DNA from: Oscillospiraceae bacterium
Lineage (GTDB): Bacteria > Bacillota > Clostridia > UMGS1810
Length of the DNA: 46,894 bases
Assembly (NCBI GenBank): GCA_015068975.1
Contig: SVJM01000014.1
Coordinates: forward strand, 1 to 46,894
Reading direction: 5' to 3'
Numbering within the stretch: the stretch's first letter is position 1; each line of letters starts with the position of its first letter. A program made the position numbers and the translations under genes. The notes under the pieces are model-generated. The model did not search any database, was not told the origin of the DNA, and saw only the letters and a program-made list of their open reading frames with translations. Shown here piece by piece: positions 30,182-38,534 of the stretch.

Positions 30182-32248
30182 TTAACATATATCTGTCATT
30201 TCAAGATGCAGTTCTCCCCCCTGCATCATCTCTGTAACACTGAAAGAAAAATCATCAAGTTTTCGTCCTGAAAGATAAGCATTTTTTACATAAATTCCTT
30301 CTCCGGTCTTTTTTATAACAAATTTATTTCCGTTGTTAAGGGATATTTCCGTACGTTTATACCTGGGAGTGCCTATAAGCATAATATCCTTTCCGGTAAC
30401 GGGAAAAATACCCATATTATTCCACACATAGCAGGAAGTAAGTCCGCCCGAATCTGCATTGCCGGGAATACCGTCAGCATCTTCGGTAAATAAATCATTC
30501 ATAGCATCAATTATTTCACAAAGACGACTGTGTTTTTGTGTATATGAATATGCATATGGTGATTCCATATCTGTTTCATTACTGAAGCCCTGAAATCTGT
30601 TGTATCTTTCGTCAGGATTTACAAATCCAAAAAATGTATCAAGAAGATTCAGATATTTTTCTTCTCCACCTGAAATCTCTATTCTTTTTTTGTTGTCATG
30701 AAGCGGTCTGAAAGAATAGCTCCAGTGATTTCCCTCATAGTATCGGGAATTTTCTTTCAAAAGACCTGTTTTTTTGTCAAAAGCATTGAATACATTATCG
30801 GCATATGAATTAAGTTTTTTGAAAATCTCTTCATTTCCGATTTTGTTTGCCACAAGACTTATGTTATGACAACTCTGTGAAACATCAAGAGTATATGTTG
30901 TTCGTTCAAGCTCACCCTTTTCAAAAAACTCCTTATACTCATCACCCATAAGCTCATCATAAAGACACTTAACCGCCTTATCAAAATCCACCCCGGGAAT
31001 GTTTCTGTAAAACCCGTCACAAAACATATACGCAGAGAGAAGCCTTGCCTGATTTGCCTCTACCTTCATTTCAGAATTAAGTGCAAAAGTGTTTGGCATA
31101 ACACCGATTTTTTCCTTGAGCATAAGATAGGTACTTAGAATCTTTTTTGACATTTCGGGATATATTGTAAAAATAAGTGGAAACTGTGTTTTGTATACAT
31201 CCCAGAGTGTTGCAAAATCCACTACAAAATCCTCATCATCACTATACATATTTTCTCCCGCCCAGTCGGATGGCTTTGTAAGAGAGTGATAAAGGTTTGA
31301 ATAAAAGATTTTCTTATCCTTATCGCTTGCTTCTATTTTTATCTTGGAAAGTGCATCCTCCCACTTACAGGAAGCTTCCTTGATGAGTTCATCAAAAGTC
31401 TTTGTACATTCATCAATGTGCTTTACAGCAATGTCCTCTGATTTAAGAGAAACGGAAAGTTTAAGCTCTGCTGCGTTTTCCTCCATATCAAATACACACC
31501 CGAAGGCTTCGCTTATTTCTCCGTTGGTAATAAGTACTGTTTCATCTGTTTCTTTATAGTCTTTCCACAGTCTTACATTTGAATTTTTACATTTCACACA
31601 AAAGAAAAGTGTAATTCCGTGAAGTTGGACTTCTGCGGTGACGGTATTTTTGTCACGGATTTTAATCAGGGCATTTCCGCATTTTTTGTGAAAAAAGTCT
31701 TTTGTTCTGTCAATCAGAAGTCCGTCATTTGAAAAATCTATCATACATCTTCCCTTATCCTTCTTGAATGTATAACGATGTATGGCACACTTTTCATCAA
31801 TGGTTGCCTCATACTTTATGTCCGTTTCTTCATCGGTTGCACTGTAATATCCGGGCACTGCCTTTTCTTCAGTAATATTGTGTGGGGTTGGTTTCATAAT
31901 ATCACCATAAAAGCAAGTGGCTATGGCATAGTTATAATAAAACCCTATTGCTCCCACTCCGCTTTGGTGAATATGTGAAAGACCTATTATTTTCTTTCGG
32001 TCATACATATAATCTGACGGCTTTTTGTTTCTGTTTTTTTCTGACGAATGAAGATTACATCCATACCCTGTGGGATATGCACCGCTGTATGCCAGTACAG
32101 ACAATCTTCCGAAAGGAAGTTGGGCACCCGGATGAGTGTTGCCGGTTTCTGGTTTGATTGGCTCCCACAGTGCACTTAAGCCCTTTGCATTGTTGCAATT
32201 AAAATCAGAGCTTCCGCAAAAGACATTTACATAATGTACACACTGCAT
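30182..32248 (-). CDS. GH92-like alpha-mannosidase
   Basis: A 688-residue protein of the GH92 type (calcium-dependent exo-alpha-mannosidases). Landmarks: YVNVFCGSS and GNTHPGAQLPFG at the N-terminus, IGLSHIHQSGVGA, the barrel with DVYKTQFPLI, EGNHWSYSFRPLHD (the acid Glu environment), and the C-terminal GNADSGGLTSCYVWNNMGIFPVTG. The last is usually GNDDxGxxSAWY; here the first Asp is Ala. No signal peptide. It is divergent from the AraC gene and first in an operon with the GH10 xylanase. Mannose specificity is inferred and the altered motif leaves activity uncertain. Confidence 0.83.
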   Translation of the reverse strand: MQCVHYVNVFCGSSDFNCNNAKGLSALWEPIKPETGNTHPGAQLPFGRLSVLAYSGAYPTGYGCNLHSSEKNRNKKPSDYMYDRKKIIGLSHIHQSGVGAIGFYYNYAIATCFYGDIMKPTPHNITEEKAVPGYYSATDEETDIKYEATIDEKCAIHRYTFKKDKGRCMIDFSNDGLLIDRTKDFFHKKCGNALIKIRDKNTVTAEVQLHGITLFFCVKCKNSNVRLWKDYKETDETVLITNGEISEAFGCVFDMEENAAELKLSVSLKSEDIAVKHIDECTKTFDELIKEASCKWEDALSKIKIEASDKDKKIFYSNLYHSLTKPSDWAGENMYSDDEDFVVDFATLWDVYKTQFPLIFTIYPEMSKKILSTYLMLKEKIGVMPNTFALNSEMKVEANQARLLSAYMFCDGFYRNIPGVDFDKAVKCLYDELMGDEYKEFFEKGELERTTYTLDVSQSCHNISLVANKIGNEEIFKKLNSYADNVFNAFDKKTGLLKENSRYYEGNHWSYSFRPLHDNKKRIEISGGEEKYLNLLDTFFGFVNPDERYNRFQGFSNETDMESPYAYSYTQKHSRLCEIIDAMNDLFTEDADGIPGNADSGGLTSCYVWNNMGIFPVTGKDIMLIGTPRYKRTEISLNNGNKFVIKKTGEGIYVKNAYLSGRKLDDFSFSVTEMMQGGELHLEMTDIC

Positions 32249-32280
32249 AATCAGGCGTTCTCCTTTTAAAAAAAGTAATT

Positions 32281-32342
32281 TTTTGCTATTTTGATTAAAT
32301 TATATATTAAAATAATTGATTTATATACACATATTTTGCTAT
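32281..32342. promoter_or_regulatory. Paired TTTTGCTAT direct repeats, candidate AraC operator
   Basis: TTTTGCTAT occurs at 32281-32289 and again at 32334-32342, 53 bases apart, about five helical turns, in the divergent space between the GH92 and AraC genes. The second copy overlaps the -10 box of the araC promoter. Direct repeats on one face of the DNA suit an AraC-type dimer. Confidence 0.5.
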
Positions 32343-32345
32343 AAT
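32316..32345 (+). promoter_or_regulatory. Promoter of the AraC-type regulator
   Basis: TTGATT (32316-32321) and TATAAT (32340-32345) are 18 bases apart on the plus strand, about 35 bases before the ATG at 32381, which has GGGAG upstream. Confidence 0.65.
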
Positions 32346-32380
32346 ATTATATAATCTTGCTTTTTTGGGAGAATGATATT

Positions 32381-33229
32381 ATGAAAAAAAACAGATCTGA
32401 TTATGAGAATTTTGACAAAAAAAATTTTCCTCCTGTGATTGTAAGTATACAATCAGGAAGAAAAAATCTTATTGTACCCCATTTCCACACAAACTACGAG
32501 TTTTTGAAAGTAACAAAAGGTGCACTCTTTTTCACTCTTGATGGGGATGAATTCGAATTAAACGAAGGCGATATTATACTCTGCCCTTCATTCTCCATAC
32601 ACAGTGCAACTGCAAAAACAGAAGCTACGGAGACGCTTGGGATAGTAACAGAAAAACTGTTTTATTCTGACAAAGATGCCAATTCAAGGATAACAGTTGC
32701 CATTAGTTCATCAGGGCTTTCGGGCAGAAAGCTGATCATACCAAAAAGCGATCCTGACAACGAAAAAATATCATTACTTATCAATGATATAAAACGCGAA
32801 AATCTTGAACAAACCACAATGCATGATTTATATATATCTATGCTCGTCAATCAGGTTTCCATAACTTTAGCAAGACACTTTAATCTTTTTGAAAACATCA
32901 GCTCCATAAACAAAGAATCATTTATGCTGTATTCTTTGGAATATATAAAAGAACATTGTACAGAAAGGATAACCCTTGATGATCTGAGCAGAGTTTCAAA
33001 GATGAGCAGGTTTCATTTCTCGAGGAAATTCAAAGAATACACAGGTTCATCACCAATGAATTATGTAATCAGAACACGAGTAAATTACGCACTTAATCTT
33101 ATCAAAAACACAAATTTGTCCATGCTTGAAATCTCCGAAAAGTCAGGATTTTGCAGTGTGAATTATTTTAACAAAACGATTAAGGAGGTAACAGGGTATT
33201 CACCATACACTTTTAAAAAGTTGGGATGA
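32381..33229 (+). CDS. AraC-family transcriptional regulator with cupin sensor
   Basis: A 282-residue regulator. Residues 1-110 form a cupin-type sugar-binding domain (VPHFHTNYEFLKVTKGALFFTLDGDEFELNEGDIILCPSFSIHSA), and the last 100 hold two helix-turn-helix units (ERITLDDLSRVSKMSRFHFSRKFKEYTGSSPMNYV and NLSMLEISEKSGFCSVNYFNKTIKEVTGYSPYTFKK). It is divergent from the GH92-xylanase operon and most likely activates it in response to a sugar. Start is ATG 32381; the open frame reaches 32357 but the earlier start is upstream of the binding site GGGAG. Confidence 0.93.
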   Translation: MKKNRSDYENFDKKNFPPVIVSIQSGRKNLIVPHFHTNYEFLKVTKGALFFTLDGDEFELNEGDIILCPSFSIHSATAKTEATETLGIVTEKLFYSDKDANSRITVAISSSGLSGRKLIIPKSDPDNEKISLLINDIKRENLEQTTMHDLYISMLVNQVSITLARHFNLFENISSINKESFMLYSLEYIKEHCTERITLDDLSRVSKMSRFHFSRKFKEYTGSSPMNYVIRTRVNYALNLIKNTNLSMLEISEKSGFCSVNYFNKTIKEVTGYSPYTFKKLG

Positions 33230-33281
33230 TATTAAAAGTGCGCGTCTCAATAAGAATATGAAGCACCTTTTAAATTATAAC

Positions 33282-33315
33282 ACAAAAAAGGGAACCACCT
33301 TCAAAAGTGGTTCCC
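33282..33315 (-). terminator. Terminator of the second xylanase gene (TGTAGGG hairpin, copy 3)
   Basis: On the minus strand GGGAACCAC pairs with GTGGTTCCC (33290-33298 with 33307-33315), followed by a T6 run, 27 bases after the xylanase stop. The surrounding 49 bases 33291-33339 match 26215-26262. It may also serve the convergent AraC gene. Confidence 0.82.
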
Positions 33316-33341
33316 TACATTAATACTTTGTTGCATATTAT

Positions 33342-35615
33342 TTATTCAATAGTAATCTCAAGAATATTATCATATCCCTTATGGAAGGAAACCATTTGTG
33401 TAGTTACCTTGCCATTTACATTTACAGTCACATCATAGTCACCATAGAAGCCTCTGATCACTGCCTTGCCATCTTTGTCTGATTTGGCACAGGCATCTTT
33501 TGTCCACCATTTGTTGTATACAAGATCCTGATAGGCTTTGCCTGCAGGCTTTAGATTAAATTCTTTGTCATAGAACGGGCTTCTTGCTTCAAAGTTTGAT
33601 CCGTCCCAGTATCCCCAGAAAAGGAACCCTTCCATATTTTCTTCTGCAAATGCGGAGATCAATGAGTCTCTTGTATAATCCGCCTGAATAAACTCATCTT
33701 CTATTGAGCAGGAATATTCAGTTACCTTTATAGACTTATCAGTTTTTGCTCTGATCTTCTCATAGAAGGCAACCACTTGATTCATATCATAAAGAACATT
33801 CATATAGTCACGGTGAGTCTGAATACCAAGTCCATCATAGTCAACCTGATTTTCTTCATACCAGTCAATAAGCTTAAAGTAATCATCCTGACGGGCAAAG
33901 GCTTCTGTTTCATTGTAATAAAGGTCACTTGTGGGATCGAGGTCTCTTGCCACAGTAAAATAATGCTTGTAAATATCATTACCCATAAGCTCTACTATAA
34001 GTCTGTCACCAAGACTTTCGTTGGTAACATCCCAGTCAGCGATCTTTCCTCTGAATTTCGGCAGGATTTCCTCAGCCCATTTATCAATCTCTTCAATAAG
34101 CTTCTCTTTGTTTCCATCCTTAACAAGCTGTTGTACATCTTCAGGTACCATAACATTGCCTGAAGGAGTTTTGCCCGGCACTTCCCAGTAAAGTGTGTGT
34201 CCTCTTAAATTTTTCATTCCAAGCTCCGATCCCTTTGTCACATAAAGCTCAGCGCTCTTTCTGGTGGCTTCGTCTCTGTAAGGTGCCCATTTCATAGCCG
34301 CTTCACTGACACCTGCATTGAAGTTTTCGGATAGCTTTTCGGCTGCTGTGGGATTATTAAAATACTGATTTCGCACACTTGTACCAAACTGGAACTCATG
34401 CTCAAACATATCAAGCTCCACATCGGCATCAGGAATCACATTGCCATCTTTGTCCTTAACTATTACAGTGAAGTCCCCTTTTCTCAAATTCTCTATTCTC
34501 TTAAAGGCATCTTCTCTCCACTTGGCACCGGGAGTTAAGAAGTCAAGGTTAAGCTCAGTCTTTGGCAAAGCATCAAATGGCACATTGTTTTTGTAGTTTA
34601 TAAGTCTGAAGTTTTTCATTTCAATGGTCTGCACAGCAAGACCGGGTCTTATACCAAAGCTTGTGGCATCCTTTACACCTGTACACGGAAGGTATACTCT
34701 TGTCCACTCTTTTGGGAAATCAACTTTGTCAAAGACAGCCTTAAGATATTTGCCGCTTGTGGTCTCTTCAAGCTGAAGCTGAATGATACCTCTGCCGTTA
34801 TCCTGACCGCCCTCAGTGCATCTTATATCAAACATCATAAGCATACTGTCTTCTGCTGCCACTTCGCCTGTTGGTGTTTCGGTAAATTTCACAATATAAT
34901 TGGATGTTTGTGAAAGAAGCTCATTTGACTTTATTTTAAGAACAGTTTTTCCTTCTTCATCCTTATATGTTTCTACTTTTCCATATTGTTCGTTCTTTAC
35001 AGAAGTAGTCAAAAATCCTGTTTCTCCGTCAAGTATAACTGTACCTAATGTTTCGTCAGGGAGTTGTTTTTTTGACTTTTCGGATACACCAAAGTATAAT
35101 ACATCATCTATTTTATTTGATTTTTCAAACTCAGTTGGAACAGGTCTGTGTAAATCTGACTTCAAAGGAGCAAGTTTACCTTTTGAAGTACCATTATCCT
35201 TGATGATAACAGTTCTTGTATCAGCATCCCATTTAACCTCTGAGCCGTATGCTTCTGAAATAAATCTTACAGGCACCATAGTCCTTGATGAGATAACAGT
35301 TGCAGGTACATCAAGGGTCTTTTCTGTATGATCAATATAAGCCTCAGTTGAGCCGATTTTAAGCTTGACCACCACACCATCACGGGTAACTGTCACTCTT
35401 TTTGTGTCCTGAGTATAGATAACCTCAGCACCGAGCGTTTCTGAAATTCCCCTCAATGGCACAAGTGTCCTTCCGTCAACTATTACAGGCATCTGATCAA
35501 ATGTAACCACCTTGTCATTGATGACAATACTGATATCATCAGATGCAAATACTACCGCCGAAAGGCTTGAAGCCAAAAGGCAAACAGTAAGAATAAAACA
35601 ACAAAACTTTTTCAT
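33342..35615 (-). CDS. Secreted GH10 endo-xylanase with stalk domains (second)
   Basis: A 757-residue paralogue of the xylanase at 27823. Signal peptide (residues 1-25), copper-amine-oxidase type repeats (VPLRGISETLGAEVIY, VPVRFISEAYGSEVKW), a carbohydrate-binding-like beta domain and a GH10 barrel with acid/base Glu533 in WDVTNE and nucleophile Glu633 in KVTEYS. The C-terminal FYGDYDVTVNVNGKVT module matches its paralogue closely. Start is the ATG at 35615 with AGGAG upstream; the ATG three codons earlier is too near the binding site. It has its own promoter, so it is regulated apart from the GH92 operon. Confidence 0.92.
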   Translation of the reverse strand: MKKFCCFILTVCLLASSLSAVVFASDDISIVINDKVVTFDQMPVIVDGRTLVPLRGISETLGAEVIYTQDTKRVTVTRDGVVVKLKIGSTEAYIDHTEKTLDVPATVISSRTMVPVRFISEAYGSEVKWDADTRTVIIKDNGTSKGKLAPLKSDLHRPVPTEFEKSNKIDDVLYFGVSEKSKKQLPDETLGTVILDGETGFLTTSVKNEQYGKVETYKDEEGKTVLKIKSNELLSQTSNYIVKFTETPTGEVAAEDSMLMMFDIRCTEGGQDNGRGIIQLQLEETTSGKYLKAVFDKVDFPKEWTRVYLPCTGVKDATSFGIRPGLAVQTIEMKNFRLINYKNNVPFDALPKTELNLDFLTPGAKWREDAFKRIENLRKGDFTVIVKDKDGNVIPDADVELDMFEHEFQFGTSVRNQYFNNPTAAEKLSENFNAGVSEAAMKWAPYRDEATRKSAELYVTKGSELGMKNLRGHTLYWEVPGKTPSGNVMVPEDVQQLVKDGNKEKLIEEIDKWAEEILPKFRGKIADWDVTNESLGDRLIVELMGNDIYKHYFTVARDLDPTSDLYYNETEAFARQDDYFKLIDWYEENQVDYDGLGIQTHRDYMNVLYDMNQVVAFYEKIRAKTDKSIKVTEYSCSIEDEFIQADYTRDSLISAFAEENMEGFLFWGYWDGSNFEARSPFYDKEFNLKPAGKAYQDLVYNKWWTKDACAKSDKDGKAVIRGFYGDYDVTVNVNGKVTTQMVSFHKGYDNILEITIE

Positions 35616-35648
35616 ATATATCATCTCCTGTATGGATTTTATAAGTAT

Positions 35649-35676
35649 ATTATAACAAATCCGGAGCCTGAGTCAA
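35649..35676 (-). promoter_or_regulatory. Promoter of the second xylanase gene
   Basis: TTGACT (complement of 35671-35676) and TATAAT (complement of 35649-35654) are 16 bases apart on the minus strand, about 35 bases before the start codon. Confidence 0.6.
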
Positions 35677-35721
35677 TTTATGTCAACACCATATTATTGT
35701 ATATTTGAACCAATTTTAAAT

Positions 35722-35764
35722 AAACCACTTACCAAAAGGGACCGTCCCTTTTGGTAAGTGGTTT
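35722..35764. repeat. Perfect 43-base palindrome
   Basis: Arms of 21 bases (beginning AAACCACTTACC) are exact reverse complements around a single central C at 35743. It lies between the pnp terminator and the second xylanase promoter. A T run follows on the plus strand. The centre GGGAC-C-GTCCC has the look of a mobile or dispersed palindromic element rather than a terminator. No gene is present in 35616-35850. Confidence 0.8.
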
Positions 35765-35795
35765 AAGTTTTTTAACAAAAATCAAAGAGAAATTA

Positions 35796-35830
35796 TACAA
35801 AAACAACCCTCCGCAAAGTGCGGAGAGTTG
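35796..35830 (-). terminator. Terminator after pnp
   Basis: A 12-bp-class stem (CAACTCTCCGCA with TGCGGAGGGTTG, one mismatch, three-base loop) is followed by TTTTTG on the minus strand, about 20 bases after the pnp stop. It ends the housekeeping operon. Confidence 0.85.
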
Positions 35831-35850
35831 TCCTGTTTTAAATATTGCGA

Positions 35851-37944
35851 TTATTCTTCTGTATTTTCTTCCAAAGCATCTTTTCTGGAAAGGTTGATTC
35901 TTCCCTGCTTGTCAATTTCAATAATCTTAACCATGATTTCGTCGCCGATTGAAACAACATCTTCAACCTTTTCTACTCTCTTGGAATCAAGCTTTGAAAT
36001 ATGAACAAGACCGTCTTTGCCGGGAAGGAATTCTACAAAAGCACCAAATGCCATAATTCTTACGACTTTACCTTTGTAAATCTTACCAACTTCAGGCTCT
36101 GCTACGATACCTTCGATGATTTCTTTTGCCTTATAGCCTGCTTCTGTGTTTACAGCCTGGATAAGAACTGTACCATCATCGTCAATATCGATCTTAACAC
36201 CTGTGTCAGCGATAATCTGCTGAATTACCTTACCGCCTGTACCGATAACCTCTCTTATCTTGTCAGGGTTGATCATCATCTTGATAACCTTAGGAGCATA
36301 AGGTGAAAGCTCTGTACGTGATTCAGGGATAGCCTTGAGCATTACTTCTTCAAGGATATACTTTCTTGCTGTTTCTGTCTTTGAGAAAGCTTCTTCGATG
36401 ATTTCGTATGTGAGACCATCAATCTTACAGTCAACCTGAATAGCTGTGATACCGTCAAGTGTACCTGCTACCTTAAAGTCCATATCGCCGTAGAAGTCTT
36501 CAAGACCCTGGATATCTACCATTGTGATATGCTCGTCACCATCTGTAACAAGACCACATGAAATACCTGCAACAGGAGCCTTGATAGGAACACCTGCATC
36601 CATAAGAGCAAGTGTAGAACCACAAACTGAACCCTGTGATGTAGAACCATTTGAAGAAAGAACTTCAGACACCATACGGATAGCATATGGGAATTCTTCT
36701 TCTGATGGGATTACAGGAACAAGAGCTCTTTCTGCAAGAGCACCATGACCGATTTCTCTTCTTCCCGGACCTCTTGATGGCTTTGTTTCACCAACTGAGT
36801 ATGATGGGAAGTTGTACTGGTGCATATATCTCTTTGTTTCGTATTCATCAAGTCCGTCAAGCATCTGCACTTCTGAAAGTGAACCAAGTGTACATACTGT
36901 AAGAACCTGTGTCTGTCCTCTTGAGAAAAGACCTGAACCGTGAACTCTTGGAAGAATACCAACACTTGATGCAAGAGGTCTGATATCAAGGATACCTCTG
37001 CCGTCAACTCTCTTGTGGTCTTTGATGAGCCACTTTCTAACGATTTCTTTTTGTAATTTGTAGAGACATTCGCCGAATGCAGCTTCTGATTCAGGATATG
37101 TTTCTGCAAACTTTTCGTTTACTTTGTCTGTAACAACAGCCATAGCTGCGTCTCTTACCTTCTTGTCGTCTGTATCAAGAGCCTTGCATACGTCATCGTA
37201 GCAGAATTCCTTGATAGCATCATACATATCGTGATCAACGTCACATGATTCGTATTCGAACTTAGGAAGTCCGATTTCCTTCTGGATACCTTCGATGAAC
37301 TCACAAAGAGCCTGGATTTCCTTATGTGCAACCTTGATTGCATTGAGCATAACGTCGTTTGGAATTTCCTTAGCACCTGCTTCGATCATAATAACCTTTT
37401 CTTTTGTACCTGCAACAGTAAGCTCAAGGTCTGATTTTGCTCTCTCATCAAGTGTAGGATTGATAACAACTTCACCATCAACAAGTCCTACAAACACACC
37501 GCCGATAGGTCCGTTCCATGGAACATCTGATATAGAAAGTGCTACAGATGTACCGATCATAGCAGCAACTTCAGGAGAGTTGTCAATGTCAACACTCATA
37601 ACAGTTGCAACAACTGAACAGTCGTTTCTTAAATCCTTTGGGAAAAGTGGTCTTATCGGTCTGTCGATAACACGTGAAGTAAGGATAGCCTTTTCACTTG
37701 GCTTACCTTCTCTTCTTACAAATCCGCCGGGGATTTTACCTACAGAATACATCTTCTCTTCGTAGTCAACACTCAAAGGGAAGAAGTCGATGCCTTCTCT
37801 TGGCTTAGCTGATGCTGTAACATTTACAAGCACACATGTGTCGCCGTATCTTACAAGTGCAGATGCATTTGAAAGCTGAGCAAGTTCGCCTGTTTCAATA
37901 ATAAGCTCTCTGCCTGCAAGAGTAGTCTTAAATTCTCTTTTCAT
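35851..37944 (-). CDS. pnp: Polyribonucleotide nucleotidyltransferase
   Basis: A 697-residue PNPase, which degrades RNA 3' to 5' with phosphate and adds tails in reverse. Two RNase PH domains (1-220 and about 310-540; [22 protein letters not shown], then [44 protein letters not shown] and the metal site [13 protein letters not shown]) are followed by KH ([15 protein letters not shown], about 555-610) and S1 ([32 protein letters not shown]). All parts are intact. It follows rpsO by 186 bases that fold into a long hairpin (see 37969-38048). Confidence 0.98.
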   Translation of the reverse strand: MKREFKTTLAGRELIIETGELAQLSNASALVRYGDTCVLVNVTASAKPREGIDFFPLSVDYEEKMYSVGKIPGGFVRREGKPSEKAILTSRVIDRPIRPLFPKDLRNDCSVVATVMSVDIDNSPEVAAMIGTSVALSISDVPWNGPIGGVFVGLVDGEVVINPTLDERAKSDLELTVAGTKEKVIMIEAGAKEIPNDVMLNAIKVAHKEIQALCEFIEGIQKEIGLPKFEYESCDVDHDMYDAIKEFCYDDVCKALDTDDKKVRDAAMAVVTDKVNEKFAETYPESEAAFGECLYKLQKEIVRKWLIKDHKRVDGRGILDIRPLASSVGILPRVHGSGLFSRGQTQVLTVCTLGSLSEVQMLDGLDEYETKRYMHQYNFPSYSVGETKPSRGPGRREIGHGALAERALVPVIPSEEEFPYAIRMVSEVLSSNGSTSQGSVCGSTLALMDAGVPIKAPVAGISCGLVTDGDEHITMVDIQGLEDFYGDMDFKVAGTLDGITAIQVDCKIDGLTYEIIEEAFSKTETARKYILEEVMLKAIPESRTELSPYAPKVIKMMINPDKIREVIGTGGKVIQQIIADTGVKIDIDDDGTVLIQAVNTEAGYKAKEIIEGIVAEPEVGKIYKGKVVRIMAFGAFVEFLPGKDGLVHISKLDSKRVEKVEDVVSIGDEIMVKIIEIDKQGRINLSRKDALEENTEE

Positions 37945-37968
37945 AATTTGTTCCTCCTTGATTTCTTT

Positions 37969-38048
37969 GGGAACCGATAGAATTAGCCATTAGATATACC
38001 CTCGAAAAAAATCGAATTCATATCTAATCGCTAAGGCTATGGATTCCC
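37969..38048 (-). ncRNA. Structured pnp mRNA leader
   Basis: About 80 bases fold as one long interrupted hairpin: GGGAA/TTCCC at the base, ATAG/CTAT, TTAGC/GCTAA, then a perfect 9-bp ATTAGATAT/ATATCTAAT and an inner TCGA/TCGA closing an A-rich loop. It ends about 24 bases before the pnp start. In E. coli an RNase III-cleaved leader hairpin lets PNPase control its own mRNA; a like role here is inference. Confidence 0.55.
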
Positions 38049-38081
38049 TTGTGGTTAATTTTTTTGATTTTGTCTTACTTG

Positions 38082-38122
38082 AAAAATAGACAAAGAAGGT
38101 GGGATACCCACCCGTCTTTGCC
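38082..38122 (-). terminator. Partial terminator between rpsO and pnp
   Basis: On the minus strand GGCAAAGACGGGTGGG pairs with CCCACCTTCTTTGTC (two mismatches), followed by TATTTTTC. No promoter is apparent between here and pnp, so it is likely leaky and lets transcription pass into pnp. Confidence 0.65.
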
Positions 38123-38130
38123 TTTTTTGA

Positions 38131-38394
38131 TTACTTTCTGATGTTAAGCTTTTTGATGATTGTACGATATCTTTCGATATCTACCTTTGTAAGGTAGTTA
38201 AGCAAGCCTCTTCTGTCACCAACCATCTGAAGAAGACCTCTTCTTGAGTGATGATCCTTCGGATGAAGTTTAAGGTGCTCTGTAAGGTGATTGATTCTGT
38301 AAGTAAGAATAGCAATCTGTACTTCAGGTGAACCTGTATCGCCTTCGTGAAGCTTGTAAGTGTTGATGATTTCCTGTTTGATTTCTTTTGTCAT
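38131..38394 (-). CDS. rpsO: 30S ribosomal protein S15
   Basis: An 87-residue S15, a primary 16S rRNA binder. Complete family sequence: [59 protein letters not shown], then KLNIRK at the end. Its own promoter is at 38488-38516 and the 110-base leader can fold (38427-38471), consistent with S15 autoregulation. The rpsO-pnp order is the standard one. Confidence 0.98.
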   Translation of the reverse strand: MTKEIKQEIINTYKLHEGDTGSPEVQIAILTYRINHLTEHLKLHPKDHHSRRGLLQMVGDRRGLLNYLTKVDIERYRTIIKKLNIRK

Positions 38395-38426
38395 TGTATT
38401 TCACCTCCATATTTTTATAAACGCCA

Positions 38427-38471
38427 TATCACAAAGTAGATGGTCTGGAGTGTCCAAAAAACCTTGTGATA
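38427..38471 (-). ncRNA. rpsO leader structure, candidate S15 site
   Basis: On the minus strand an 8-bp outer stem TATCACAA/TTGTGATA encloses GGT/ACC and a TGGA-CAC-TCCA inner hairpin. Several bacteria regulate rpsO through S15 binding to leader folds that differ between phyla; this fold is seen in the sequence, the function is inferred. Confidence 0.5.
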
Positions 38472-38487
38472 GGTTATCAACCATTGA

Positions 38488-38516
38488 ATTATATCACAGA
38501 AATTCTCATTTGTAAA
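38488..38516 (-). promoter_or_regulatory. Promoter of rpsO
   Basis: TTTACA (complement of 38511-38516) and TATAAT (complement of 38488-38493) are 17 bases apart on the minus strand. It allows rpsO-pnp expression separate from the upstream housekeeping genes. Confidence 0.65.
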
Positions 38517-38534
38517 GGGTTAATTTATGTTTTT

